A stretch of 64,000 nt of DNA from Rhodococcus koreensis (GTDB lineage Bacteria > Actinomycetota > Actinomycetes > Mycobacteriales > Mycobacteriaceae), in NCBI RefSeq assembly GCF_900105905.1, contig NZ_FNSV01000005.1:7192001-7256000 (forward strand). Reading direction: 5' to 3'. The number at the start of each line of letters is the position of its first letter. The first letter of the stretch is position 1. The notes below the pieces were generated by a model, which saw only the letters and a list, made by a program, of their open reading frames with translations, did no database searches and was not told where the DNA came from. The position numbers and the translations under genes are program-made. Positions 8,764 to 24,714 of this stretch are shown here, piece by piece.

Positions 8764-10019
8764 TGGCAGACGTCGACAACGGAGCCGACCGCGGAGGACG
8801 CGGCGGGATCGCCCTCATCGTGGGAATCGTCATCGTCGCGCTGGTGATCGCCGGCGCCCTGTGGTGGGTGTTCACCCGCGCGGGCACCACGAAGATCACC
8901 GCGTACTTCGACAAGTCGGTGGGCATCTACGAGGGCTCGGATGTGCGGGTCCTCGGTGTGAAGGTCGGATCCGTCGACGGCGTCGAGCCACAGGGCGATC
9001 AGGTGAAGGTCGACATGCGCGTCGATCGCGGCGTCGACATTCCCGCCGACGCGAAGGCCGCGCAGGTCACGCCGTCCGTGGTGTCGGACCGCTACATCCA
9101 GCTCGCGCCCGCCTACACGGGCGGCGAGAAGATGGCCAGCGGCGCGGTGATCTCGCGCGACCGCACCGCGACCCCCGTCGAGGTCGACCAGTTGTACGCG
9201 AGCATCGAGGAGCTCTCCACCGCGCTCGGCCCGGACGGGGCGAACAAGGAGGGTGCGCTGTCGCAGTTCGTCGAGACCGGCGCCGCCAACCTCGACGGCA
9301 ACGGTGAAGCGCTGGGGCAGAGCATCACCCAGCTGTCCGACGCTGCCCGCACTCTCAACGACAGTCGCGGCGACCTCTTCGACACCGTGAAGAACCTCCA
9401 GGTGTTCGTGGGTGCGCTGGCGGCCAACGATCAGCAGGTCCGCGATTTCAACTCGCAGCTCTCCGACCTGTCCGGATTCCTGGCGGGGGAGCGGGAGAAC
9501 CTCGGTGCCGCACTGAACCAGCTGGCGATCGCCCTGGGCGACGTGTCGAAGTTCGTGGCCGACAACCGGGAGATCCTCGCCGAGAACGTGAACGATCTGG
9601 TCCCGGTGACGCAGACCCTCGCCGACAACCGGGAGTCACTGGTCAACTCGCTGACCCTGCTGCCGCTGGCGATCAGCAACCTGGCCAACTCCTACGACGC
9701 GGAGTCCGGCACTCTGGCCTCGCGCCTGGCGTTCCCGGACCTGCAGGATCCGGCCGGCGTCGGGTGCAAGTTGATCGACCTCGGCAAGCTGGTTCCCGGC
9801 GATCCGCGTTTCGAGCAACTCGGACGTCAGATGCAGCCGCTGATCGACAACTGTGCCAACATCACGTCGCAGATCACGCAATCGGCGAAGACTCCGTCGC
9901 TCGTGCTTCCGTTCGGAATCATGAGTGCGGACAACATTCAGCGGACGGTCACGCCCGGCACGGTGCCGGGTGTCGTGTCGCCGCGATTCGAAGGCGCAAC
10001 GGGAGGTGAGGGCGAATGA
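8763..10019 (+). CDS. mceD: MceD, Mce-family lipid-transfer subunit
   Basis: A 418-residue Mce protein whose ATG overlaps the mceC stop (TGATG). After a charged N-terminus (MADVDNGADRGGRGG) comes a hydrophobic helix (IALIVGIVIVALVIAGALWW), then an MCE domain (YEGSDVRVLGVKVGSVDGVE). The long helical region and a C-terminal extension contain a Cys pair (GVGCKLID and IDNCANIT). It is one of the six non-identical subunits of the tube. The end overlaps mceE by four bases. Confidence 0.93.
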   Translation: MADVDNGADRGGRGGIALIVGIVIVALVIAGALWWVFTRAGTTKITAYFDKSVGIYEGSDVRVLGVKVGSVDGVEPQGDQVKVDMRVDRGVDIPADAKAAQVTPSVVSDRYIQLAPAYTGGEKMASGAVISRDRTATPVEVDQLYASIEELSTALGPDGANKEGALSQFVETGAANLDGNGEALGQSITQLSDAARTLNDSRGDLFDTVKNLQVFVGALAANDQQVRDFNSQLSDLSGFLAGERENLGAALNQLAIALGDVSKFVADNREILAENVNDLVPVTQTLADNRESLVNSLTLLPLAISNLANSYDAESGTLASRLAFPDLQDPAGVGCKLIDLGKLVPGDPRFEQLGRQMQPLIDNCANITSQITQSAKTPSLVLPFGIMSADNIQRTVTPGTVPGVVSPRFEGATGGEGE

Positions 10020-11302
10020 AGCGGTCGGTAATCCTCGGCGCCGGTGCGTGCGCCGTCGCCATCGCAGTGACGTCCTGCTCGTCGGAGGGGATCTACGGGG
10101 TTCCACTACCGGGCGGTCCCGATGTCGGCGACCACCCCATGCATCTGACGATCCAGTTCGACGACGTCCTCGACCTCGTCCCGCAGTCCGCGGTCAAGGT
10201 CGACGGTGTCCCGGTGGGCCGGGTCGAAACGATCAAAGTGGCACCGGACGGCTGGACGGCGGACGTGGAGGTCGTCCTCGACTCGTCGGTCGATCTCGCC
10301 GCCAACGCGGTCGCCGCCATCGAGCAGACGAACCTGCTCGGTGAGAAGTTCGTCCAGCTGTCCGAGCCGCCGGAGGACAAGGATCCCGCGCGCCTCGAGG
10401 ACGGCGACACGATCCCCCTCGACCGCACCCGGCACGCCACCGAGATCGAGCAGGTTCTCGGCGCGCTGTCGCTGCTGCTCAACGGTGGCGGCGTCGGCCA
10501 GTTGCAGCCGATCGTGCACGAACTGACCACCGCACTCGACGGGCGCGAGGATCGGGTCCGGGGACTCCTCGAACAGACGAACACGCTCATCGACGGTCTC
10601 AACCAGCAGCGCGACGACATCACCCGCGCCCTGGACGGCCTCGACGCACTGACCACGCGCGTGAACGAACAGAACGAGAAGATCGGACTGATCCTCGACG
10701 AGTTGCCGATCGCGGCGGAAGTGCTCAACGAGCAGCGTCCACAGCTCACCCAGATGCTCACCCAACTGGACCGGCTCGGCACCGTCGGAACCGACGTGAT
10801 CAACAGGTCGAAGGACAACCTGATCGCGGATCTCCTCGCACTGCGGCCGACCCTGAAGGCACTCGCCGATTCGGGCGACAACCTGCCCAATTCGCTCGCG
10901 TTCATTCCGACCGTGCCGTTCCCGGACGGCGTCGAGAAGATCGCGCTCGGCGGGTCGGTCAACCTGTTCCTCACGGTCGACCTGCAGATCGGCGATGCGC
11001 TGAGCGCACTCGGCGTCGGCCAGGGCGACCCGGTGTACGTGCCGCCGAAGTTCGGTGAGCCCAAGCCGATCGTCGACCCGTCGAACCCGTACTACAACGG
11101 CAACGGGCCGAAGCCGGGGTGGCCGACGGTGTCCCTGCTGCCGATTCCGCCGATCGTCCCCGCCCCGACGGGCCTGCGGATCCCGGGGCTCCCCGGCACC
11201 GCGCCCGCCGGCAACGGTGGCGCAGGGAACGGCGCAGCACCGCCGCCGCAGAACCCGCTCGGGGGACTGCTGGAGCAGTTCGGAATCGGGGGTGGACAGT
11301 GA
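10016..11302 (+). CDS. mceE: MceE, lipoprotein subunit of the Mce transporter (LprK-like)
   Basis: A 428-residue Mce protein that differs from its neighbours in having a lipobox (AIAVTSC, lipidated Cys at residue 21) instead of a plain membrane anchor. This is normal for the fifth gene of mce operons. The MCE domain (QSAVKVDGVPVGRVETIKV) is followed by a helical region and a Pro/Gly-rich tail (PTGLRIPGLPGTAPAGNGGA). Lipidation would fix this subunit in a membrane leaflet and may hold the end of the tube. The stop overlaps the mceF GTG. Confidence 0.94.
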   Translation: MKRSVILGAGACAVAIAVTSCSSEGIYGVPLPGGPDVGDHPMHLTIQFDDVLDLVPQSAVKVDGVPVGRVETIKVAPDGWTADVEVVLDSSVDLAANAVAAIEQTNLLGEKFVQLSEPPEDKDPARLEDGDTIPLDRTRHATEIEQVLGALSLLLNGGGVGQLQPIVHELTTALDGREDRVRGLLEQTNTLIDGLNQQRDDITRALDGLDALTTRVNEQNEKIGLILDELPIAAEVLNEQRPQLTQMLTQLDRLGTVGTDVINRSKDNLIADLLALRPTLKALADSGDNLPNSLAFIPTVPFPDGVEKIALGGSVNLFLTVDLQIGDALSALGVGQGDPVYVPPKFGEPKPIVDPSNPYYNGNGPKPGWPTVSLLPIPPIVPAPTGLRIPGLPGTAPAGNGGAGNGAAPPPQNPLGGLLEQFGIGGGQ

Positions 11303-12546
11303 GGTCACGACTGGTCAGGATCCAGCTCGTCGCATTCGCCATCGTGGCGATGCTCGGGCTGGTCTACGTCGGCGCCAAGTACGTCCGCCTCGACAATCTG
11401 CTCGGATTCGGTGAGTACGACGTGAACGCGAAGTTCAAGGACTCCGGCGGCATCTTTACCAACGCCGAGGTCACGTACCGCGGAGTTCCCGTCGGCCGCG
11501 TCGGCGACCTGTCGCTGACCGCGGACGGCATCAACGTCGAGTTGAAGATCTCCTCGGGCGGGCCCGACATCCCGGCGTCGGCCAAGGCCGTCGTCGCCAA
11601 CCGGTCCGCGATCGGTGAGCAGTACGTGGACCTGCAGCCCGACACAGACCAGGGGCCGTACCTCGAACAGGGCTCGGTGATCACCGAGGCCGACACGTCG
11701 ACACCCGTTCCGGTCGAGCAGGTGCTGATGGCCACCGACGGTCTGGTCCGGTCGGTTCCGGTCGACTCGCTGCGCACCGTCGTCACCCAGCTGGGGACGG
11801 CGTTCAACGGCAAGGGCGAGGATCTGCAGACGCTCGCGGATTCACTCTCCACGCTGACGAAGGACGGGCTCGACGTCCTGCCCCAGACACTGGCACTCGT
11901 CAGGGACAGTCAGACGGTGCTGGCGACGCAGTCCGATCAATCGTCCGCGATCGTGCAGTTCAGTTCGGACCTCGACGCGGTCGCCGCGCAGCTGCGGACC
12001 AGCGACCCCGATCTCCGCGCGATCATCGACAAGGGAATTCCGGCGAGCAACGAGGTCGGTCAGCTGGTCAACGAGATCGGTCCGAGCCTCACCACCGACC
12101 TGACGAATCTCGCCGCGGTCGGTGACAAGCTGGCTCCGCAGGCGATCGCGCTGCGGCCAATCCTGATGTTCCTGCCTGCCATCGCGGCGTCCGCGTCGAC
12201 CGTGGCCCCCGGCGACGGCACGGTGCATCAGGGCATCGTCCTGGAAACCAACAATCCGCCGTCGTGCACACTCGGTTACGAAGGGACGCAGGAGATCCTG
12301 GCCGAGATGAAGCGGCAGGACCCGAACTTCGACGACACCCAGCAGGACTTCCCGTTCAACGTGAAGGCCAACTGCGACGCTCCCCAGGGAAGCGTGACGG
12401 GTGTGCGAAGTGCAGACCGCATCGTGTTCGCCGATCCGGACACGATCCAGCCGTGGGATTTCAAGCCGAAGGTCATGCCTGACACTCTCAACTTGAATCC
12501 CATCGCAACGCAGCTCGCGCCGCTCCTCGGGGTTACTCCCAAGTAG
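11299..12546 (+). CDS. mceF: MceF, Mce-family lipid-transfer subunit
   Basis: A 415-residue Mce protein starting at GTG 11299 within the mceE stop. An upstream extension of the frame lies inside mceE and is not coding. It has an N-terminal helix (VRIQLVAFAIVAMLGLVYVG), an MCE domain with TYRGVPVGRVGDLSLTADG, a helical region, and a C-terminal domain with two cysteines (PSCTLGYEG and VKANCDAPQ) as in mycobacterial MceF. It closes the A-F set; the Mas genes follow after 53 bases. Confidence 0.94.
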   Translation: MRSRLVRIQLVAFAIVAMLGLVYVGAKYVRLDNLLGFGEYDVNAKFKDSGGIFTNAEVTYRGVPVGRVGDLSLTADGINVELKISSGGPDIPASAKAVVANRSAIGEQYVDLQPDTDQGPYLEQGSVITEADTSTPVPVEQVLMATDGLVRSVPVDSLRTVVTQLGTAFNGKGEDLQTLADSLSTLTKDGLDVLPQTLALVRDSQTVLATQSDQSSAIVQFSSDLDAVAAQLRTSDPDLRAIIDKGIPASNEVGQLVNEIGPSLTTDLTNLAAVGDKLAPQAIALRPILMFLPAIAASASTVAPGDGTVHQGIVLETNNPPSCTLGYEGTQEILAEMKRQDPNFDDTQQDFPFNVKANCDAPQGSVTGVRSADRIVFADPDTIQPWDFKPKVMPDTLNLNPIATQLAPLLGVTPK

Positions 12547-12599
12547 CATTCGGTTCCGGCCGAGGGCGAGTTGAAGAAAACAATCAGTAGGGTATTGGT

Positions 12600-13277
12600 G
12601 TGACGCGAATTACCACGCCCCCGGAGTCGGGACAACCGGCTCCGGGGAAGGACAGAACTCTGAAGGCCTCGTTTGCTGCGGTGACCGCACTGGTGGTGAT
12701 CGCGGTTGTCGCAGCCGGATGGTTCGGCTTCGGGTGGGCGCGAGCGCTCTTCGTGGACAAGCCGATCGCCGACGCACGCGATTCCGCGTTGACGGGCGCC
12801 CAGCAGGCCGCGATCAATCTCAACTCGGTCGATTCCGCGGACCTCGACGGATCGTTCGAGAACATGAAGTCGTCGATCACGGGCGACAAGATGAACCAGG
12901 ACCTCCAGGCGACCGTGGACGGGTTCACCGACCAGATGCGTCAATCGGGAGCGGCGAGCAAGGCCGAGCTGATCCAGGGCACACTCACGGAACTGAACAC
13001 GGACGACGGCACCGCGAAGGCGCTGGTCGTCGTGGCCGTCACCACCACGTGGCCGGACCGCTTCGACAAGGCCAAGGTGACGATGCGGATGGACGTCCAG
13101 GACGTGGACGGGGTCTGGAAGGCTTCGTCGGTCGAACCGGTGGGCGGACGTATTCCGCTCGAGAGCGGTCCGGTGCCCGCCGCCGGCGCGGCCCCAGCCC
13201 CGGCCCCCACCGAACCGGCTCCCGCCGAGCAGGCGCCGGCCGAACAGGTGCCCGAGGGCGACAGCAGCGGCCAGTAG
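12600..13277 (+). CDS. Mce-associated membrane protein (Mas)
   Basis: A 225-residue protein starting at GTG 12600. The short cytoplasmic N-terminus (about 1-23) leads to one membrane helix at about 24-46 (AAVTALVVIAVVAAGWFGFG) and an extracytoplasmic domain of the Mce-associated type (FENMKSSITGDKMNQDLQAT). The tail is low-complexity, rich in Pro, Ala and Glu (PAPAPTEPAPAEQAPAEQ). Genes of this type regularly follow mceF and are reported to stabilise Mce complexes in mycobacteria. The recognition is by position, topology and domain shape. Confidence 0.88.
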   Translation: MTRITTPPESGQPAPGKDRTLKASFAAVTALVVIAVVAAGWFGFGWARALFVDKPIADARDSALTGAQQAAINLNSVDSADLDGSFENMKSSITGDKMNQDLQATVDGFTDQMRQSGAASKAELIQGTLTELNTDDGTAKALVVVAVTTTWPDRFDKAKVTMRMDVQDVDGVWKASSVEPVGGRIPLESGPVPAAGAAPAPAPTEPAPAEQAPAEQVPEGDSSGQ

Positions 13278-13356
13278 TCCTGATGTGCCGCGGCGGCGTG
13301 CTGCCGTGGTGTCCACGTCGACGACAGCTCGTCGTGCAATGAGAAAGTGGTGAACT

Positions 13357-14286
13357 ATGCCCCCCAAGCGCCGAAACAACGTGCCGGACAGCGCTGCAAA
13401 GGGCAGGCGTCCGCGCGTAGCGGGGACCCGTCAGACAACGCCGAAGCCTCCCCGAGCGGACACCCCGGTCGACAAGACGGAACCGGTGAAAAAGCCGGAC
13501 ACGGTGAAGAAGCCGGAACCGGTCGAGAAGGCCGAGACGCCCGCCGTGGCGACCGCGGCCTCCACCGGCACGGCACAGGTTCCCGAGACGACGAAGGCTC
13601 CCGTCGCGGACAAGCCCGACACGGACACGACCGTATCGATGGCCAAGACGGTGTCGACGGTGAAGGCTGCGTCGACGGGGAAGGCTGCGTCGGCGGGGAA
13701 GGCGAAGGTTCCCAACCTTCAACCGCGCATCAGCAAGCAACAGGCTCCCGCCGTCGCCGAGAACGCGACCGACGCAGGCAGCGGGACCGGTCGCGTCACG
13801 TGGAAGCTCGTCGGGGTCCTCGGAGCGGTCGCGGTGGTGTTCGGCGTGTTCGCGGTCGTCGCGGCGTTCAAACCCGGAGCGAACATCACGAACACCGCGT
13901 GGGTCGACGCGGGAGCAACCGCCGAGGTGACCAAGGCGGGCACCGAGGCGATCGAGACGCTGTACACCTACAGCTACGAGACGATCGATCAGGACTTCGA
14001 CAAGGCGCGCGGCTATCTCGATGACGCCAAGCGGGAAGAGTTCGACTCGACCGCCGACACGACCAAGCAAGCTGCCATCCAGACCAAGACGGCCACGCAG
14101 GCGTCCGTCACCGACATCGGGGTCACGGTGCTCGACGGTGACCGCGCCGAACTGCTCGCGCACATGAACGTCAGCGCCACCGGTGACGCCGTTGCTCAGG
14201 GCAGTGCCGCCACGCCGCTGTCGATCAAGATGGAGAAGATCGACGGCAAATGGGTGCTGTCCGACATCTCCGACAGCGAGGGCTGA
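13357..14286 (+). CDS. Mce-associated membrane protein with long low-complexity N-terminus
   Basis: A 309-residue second Mas protein. Residues 1-140 are a Lys/Pro/Thr/Ala-rich, probably disordered cytoplasmic segment with internal repeats (KTEPVKKPDTVKKPEPVEK; AASTGKAASAGKAK), reflected in a tandem 18-base DNA repeat at 13663-13698. A single membrane helix at about 150-172 (LVGVLGAVAVVFGVFAVVAA) is followed by the Mas extracytoplasmic domain (YSYETIDQDFDKARGYLDDA). It is probably the last gene of the mce unit; the next gene is convergent. The function of the basic tail is unknown. Confidence 0.87.
   Translation: MPPKRRNNVPDSAAKGRRPRVAGTRQTTPKPPRADTPVDKTEPVKKPDTVKKPEPVEKAETPAVATAASTGTAQVPETTKAPVADKPDTDTTVSMAKTVSTVKAASTGKAASAGKAKVPNLQPRISKQQAPAVAENATDAGSGTGRVTWKLVGVLGAVAVVFGVFAVVAAFKPGANITNTAWVDAGATAEVTKAGTEAIETLYTYSYETIDQDFDKARGYLDDAKREEFDSTADTTKQAAIQTKTATQASVTDIGVTVLDGDRAELLAHMNVSATGDAVAQGSAATPLSIKMEKIDGKWVLSDISDSEG
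13663..13698 (+). repeat. Tandem 18-bp repeat inside the second mas gene
   Basis: Two adjacent 18-base units, AAGGCTGCGTCGACGGGG and AAGGCTGCGTCGGCGGGG, differ at one base and encode KAASTG and KAASAG. A partial third unit begins at 13699. The reading frame is kept, so copy-number change would alter only the length of the disordered tail. Confidence 0.85.
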
Positions 14287-14395
14287 CCGGCTTCCGGAAA
14301 AGACTGAACCGGAGCGAGATTCGTATGCCGGATGATTTCGCGCGTCGAATTGAGTTCTCGGGCAGAGTGAATCGGTTCCGGGAATCGGGACGTCT

Positions 14396-16558
14396 TCACG
14401 ATTGAATGGGAATCCCTTGCTGTGGTGACGGTTTCGGGCGGTCGGATGGCCCAGGGGTGGCCGGCTTCCGTGCCAGGAATCCCGGTGCCCACCAATTGGC
14501 CTCGCCCATCAACTTCACCAGCGCGGGCACCAGCATCATGCGGATGACGGTGGCGTCGATGAGCAGCGCGATGATCATGCCGAGACCGATGAACCGCATC
14601 ATCGTCAGTTCCGAGAGCGTGAACGCTCCGGTGACGACGATCAGCAGCGCGGCCGCCGCCGTCACGATGCGTCCGGTGTGCGCCGTGCCGATCCGCACGG
14701 CCTCCTCGGTCGACGCGCCCGCGTCGTGGGCCTCGACCATCCGCGACAACAGGAAGATCTCGTAGTCGGTGGAGAGCCCGAAGACCACCGCGATGATGAG
14801 GACCACCATCGTCGCGGGCAGGGGCCCCGGCGTCACGCCGAGAAAATCTGCGCCGTGACCGTCCTCGAAGATCCACGTGAGCACACCGAACGAGGCGGCG
14901 AGGCTGAGGGTGGCCATGGCGATCGCCTTCAGGGGGAGCACCACGGACCGGAACGCGAGCAGCATCAGCACGAAGGTGACGGCCACCATGATTCCGATCA
15001 TCCACGGCAGCCGGGCGCCCATCGCGTCCAGTCCGTCGGCGGTCAGGGCGTTCACGCCACCCAGCATCTTCTCGGTTCCGTCCGGGGTGGGGAGGTCGCG
15101 CAGGGCGGCGGCCGTCGCCATGGCCCCCGCGGTCCGGTCCGCGTCGTCGAAGACGGCCCGGATGGCGACGAACGTGTCGGTGGCGCCGACCGGCACCACC
15201 CGCTGGACCCCGGCGACCGCGGCGGTCGCTGCGAAGAACTCTGCCGTGGCGGCCGGCGGCGGCGCCTTGCCGTCGCTGTCCTGCAGCACGAGTGTCGCCC
15301 CGTTGTTGGCGAGCGGGAAATCTGCGGCGAGATCGTCGACGGCGACCCGGAGTGGATGACCCGCCGGCAGTCCGGTGTGATCGAGATCACCCAGCGACGC
15401 GCCTGCCAGGGGCGCGGCAAGCACCAGCAGCGCCGCGACGATCGCCGTCGCAATCGGGACGGGCCGCCGCATCACGCGTTCGGCGACGCCGCCCCAGAAC
15501 CGGTGCGCCCGGTCCTCGCCGCGTTCGACCACTCCCCGTCGCCAGGTCAGCGAGTTGATGCGAGGCCCGAGCAGTACGAGGGCGGCGGGCAGTGCCGACA
15601 GCGTCAGCACCGCGGCAATCGCGATGGCCGCCATCCCGCCGTAGGCGAAGGACCGCACGATGGCCTGGGGAAACACGAGCATGCCCACGAAACCGCACAC
15701 CAGCAGGAGAGCGGAGAACCCCACGGTCCGGCCCGCGGTGGCGAGCGTCCGGCGGACGGCGTCGTCGGTGCCGGCGCCGGACCGCAGTTCCTCACGGAAC
15801 CGGGTCACCACGAACAGTCCGTAGTCGATCGACATGCCCAGCCCGACGAGACTCGCGATGTTCACCGAGAATGCGCTGACCTCGGTGAAGTACGAGATCA
15901 CCCGCAGAGCGCCGAGGGCGCCGAGAATCGCGAGACCGCCGACGCACAGCGGTACGGCCGCGCCGACGAGGCCGCCGAAGATGACGAGGAGCAGGAGTAG
16001 CAGGATCGGGAACGACACCGCCTCGGCCCGCAATAGGTCGCTCTCGGACACCTCGTTGAAGGCGTTGGCGGCGGCGCTGAAACCGCTGAACTCCGCGGCC
16101 GTGCCGTCGATGACCAGCAGCGGCCGGAGGTCGTGGTACGCGGAGATCCGAGTGTTCTCGTCGCCGCTCAGCGACAGCACCACGAGTCCCTCGGTGCCGT
16201 CGGTGGACCGCAGGAACTCCTTCGCCTGGGGCGGCGCGGACCAGTACGACAGGGGAGTGTCGGCGAGCACGCCGGGGTCGATCCGCGCGAGGTGGGCGGC
16301 GACTTCGGGGCCGAGGTCGTCGATCGTCGAACCCGGACGCGCGTGGTAGGTCACCGCCAGATCGGGGGTCTGTCTGCCGAAAGCCCCCTCGATCAGGCGC
16401 TCGACGCGCGCGGACTCGCTGCCCGGGTCGGTGTACCCGCCGAGGCTGAGCCGGTCGAACACCCCCGAACCCCACGCCCCGCCGAGCAGCACCAGCAGCA
16501 CCGTGGCGGCGAGAACCAGCTTCGGTCTGGCGACGACGAACGAACTCCAGCGCGTCAC
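14396..16558 (-). CDS. MMPL-family RND transporter
   Basis: A 720-residue membrane protein starting at GTG 16558 (MTRWSSFVVARPKLVLAATV). It has the MMPL/YdfJ layout: TM1, a large extracytoplasmic loop, a helix bundle with GLGMSIDYGLFVVTRFREEL, a second loop, and a second bundle with VVFGLSTDYEIFLLSRMVEA. The two Asp-Tyr pairs are the proton-relay residues of the family. It lacks the long C-terminal domain of mycobacterial MmpL3. Such proteins export lipids or siderophores or act as drug pumps; lying beside the mce block suggests, but does not prove, a lipid role. It is convergent with the mas genes and divergent from rpoB. Confidence 0.9.
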   Translation of the reverse strand: MTRWSSFVVARPKLVLAATVLLVLLGGAWGSGVFDRLSLGGYTDPGSESARVERLIEGAFGRQTPDLAVTYHARPGSTIDDLGPEVAAHLARIDPGVLADTPLSYWSAPPQAKEFLRSTDGTEGLVVLSLSGDENTRISAYHDLRPLLVIDGTAAEFSGFSAAANAFNEVSESDLLRAEAVSFPILLLLLLVIFGGLVGAAVPLCVGGLAILGALGALRVISYFTEVSAFSVNIASLVGLGMSIDYGLFVVTRFREELRSGAGTDDAVRRTLATAGRTVGFSALLLVCGFVGMLVFPQAIVRSFAYGGMAAIAIAAVLTLSALPAALVLLGPRINSLTWRRGVVERGEDRAHRFWGGVAERVMRRPVPIATAIVAALLVLAAPLAGASLGDLDHTGLPAGHPLRVAVDDLAADFPLANNGATLVLQDSDGKAPPPAATAEFFAATAAVAGVQRVVPVGATDTFVAIRAVFDDADRTAGAMATAAALRDLPTPDGTEKMLGGVNALTADGLDAMGARLPWMIGIMVAVTFVLMLLAFRSVVLPLKAIAMATLSLAASFGVLTWIFEDGHGADFLGVTPGPLPATMVVLIIAVVFGLSTDYEIFLLSRMVEAHDAGASTEEAVRIGTAHTGRIVTAAAALLIVVTGAFTLSELTMMRFIGLGMIIALLIDATVIRMMLVPALVKLMGEANWWAPGFLARKPATPGPSDRPKPSPQQGIPIQS

Positions 16559-16985
16559 GGCTCTGCTTCCCTCGAGAAATCGACGGCGATCGCGTGGGCA
16601 TATTGTTCACCGCCCGTCCGCAGCTGGAAAGGGGTGCCGGGACGAGCCGCGGGCCTCGCGAAACGACACGACACGCCCTCAGACTCTTGACGCCGCGATG
16701 ATCACGCGTCACTCTGATGCGTGAACATGCGCAGTGACGCGTGGCCGAGCGCCCGGCTGGGTGCTGTTTCGGGTGCCCGACTCGACATCTACCGAGTTTG
16801 GGTGTACTTTTGGACGTTGCGCTGGCTGCCTCCTGTCCACCTCTCGTCCGTACCGCTGCGAAGTGATTCACTCTTCAGCAACTGTGACGAGTTTCGTTCG
16901 GGTTGTGACCAGCGAAATTCGAAGCAGATACAGCGGCGGTCGCAACAGCAAGAGCGGCCCGCGTGAGGTGCTGGAAGGACGCATC
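16559..16985. other. Gene-free stretch between the MMPL gene and rpoB, with an 11-bp inverted repeat
   Basis: This 427-base divergent interval must hold the rpoB and MMPL promoters. The clearest structure is a perfect inverted repeat, CACGCGTCACT (16703-16713) and AGTGACGCGTG (16733-16743), with a 19-base spacer. TTGACG at 16687-16692 could be a -35 element but has no convincing -10 partner. An open frame extends upstream of rpoB to about 16734 but shows no plausible start signal. Confidence 0.7.
16703..16743. promoter_or_regulatory. Perfect 11-bp inverted repeat upstream of rpoB and the MMPL gene
   Basis: CACGCGTCACT and its exact reverse complement are separated by 19 bases. The distance is 145 bases to the MMPL start and 243 to the rpoB start. 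It could be a repressor site for the transporter or a stem-loop in a long rpoB leader. Confidence 0.5.
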
Positions 16986-20474
<3,489 letters not shown>

Positions 20475-20482
20475 TTTTCGGT

Positions 20483-20512
20483 CCCCGGGTCACGGAAATC
20501 CGTGCCCCGGGG
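20483..20512 (+). other. Stem-loop between rpoB and rpoC
   Basis: CCCCGGG (20483-20489) pairs with CCCGGGG (20506-20512), and CACGG (20491-20495) with CCGTG (20500-20504), leaving one mismatch and a 4-base AAAT loop. No T tract follows, so it is more likely an mRNA-processing or partial attenuation structure than a full terminator, because rpoC needs read-through. Confidence 0.7.
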
Positions 20513-20592
20513 GCGTAGTTCACATTTGAATTGGCAGTCAGGAATCGGCGGGTGACCGTTGATCCACAATCCCTCTGGGGAAAGGAAGTTAC

Positions 20593-24549
<3,957 letters not shown>

Positions 24550-24602
24550 GCGCTCCGCGCCTGTGAGTGGTTGACGAGTCCCCGGACTCGCTGAGCACTC
24601 AC
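24550..24602. repeat. Dispersed palindromic repeat, copy 1
   Basis: Directly after the rpoC stop. GTGAGTGGTTGACGAGTCC is followed by GGACTCG and CACTCAC, giving an imperfect palindrome, and is preceded by the flank GCGCTCCGCGCC. The same flank plus palindrome occurs in opposite orientation at 57330-57382. The right arm here has diverged (CTGAG in place of the TCAAC expected for symmetry). Confidence 0.75.
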
Positions 24603-24610
24603 CAACGGAC

Positions 24611-24648
24611 GAAGGCCCCACCCCTCTCTCTTCGGGGGTGGGGCCTTC
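24611..24648 (+). terminator. Hairpin terminator after rpoC
   Basis: GAAGGCCCCACCCC (24611-24624) pairs perfectly with GGGGTGGGGCCTTC (24635-24648) across a 10-base loop. The T tract is short, as often seen in actinobacteria. Position 62 bases after rpoC and before a gene with its own signal region supports termination of rpoBC. Confidence 0.85.
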
Positions 24649-24714
24649 ATCTGGTTTCGGTGCCTCCAGCCGTTTCGAGCCTTGTCGCAGGATGTTCAGC
24701 GTTGCTAGCGTCGA

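Noticed and set aside
14678..16000. Plus-strand open frame of 440 codons opposite the MMPL gene
   Set aside because: Arg/His/Gly/Glu-rich shadow sequence without signature; the minus-strand MMPL protein is clearly real.
16687..16715. TTGACG as an rpoB -35 element
   Set aside because: No acceptable -10 hexamer at 16-19 bases; kept only as a remark.
16734..16985. Extension of the rpoB frame upstream to 16734
   Set aside because: No ribosome-binding site at the upstream starts, and RpoB family similarity begins only after the GTG/TTG at 16968-16986.
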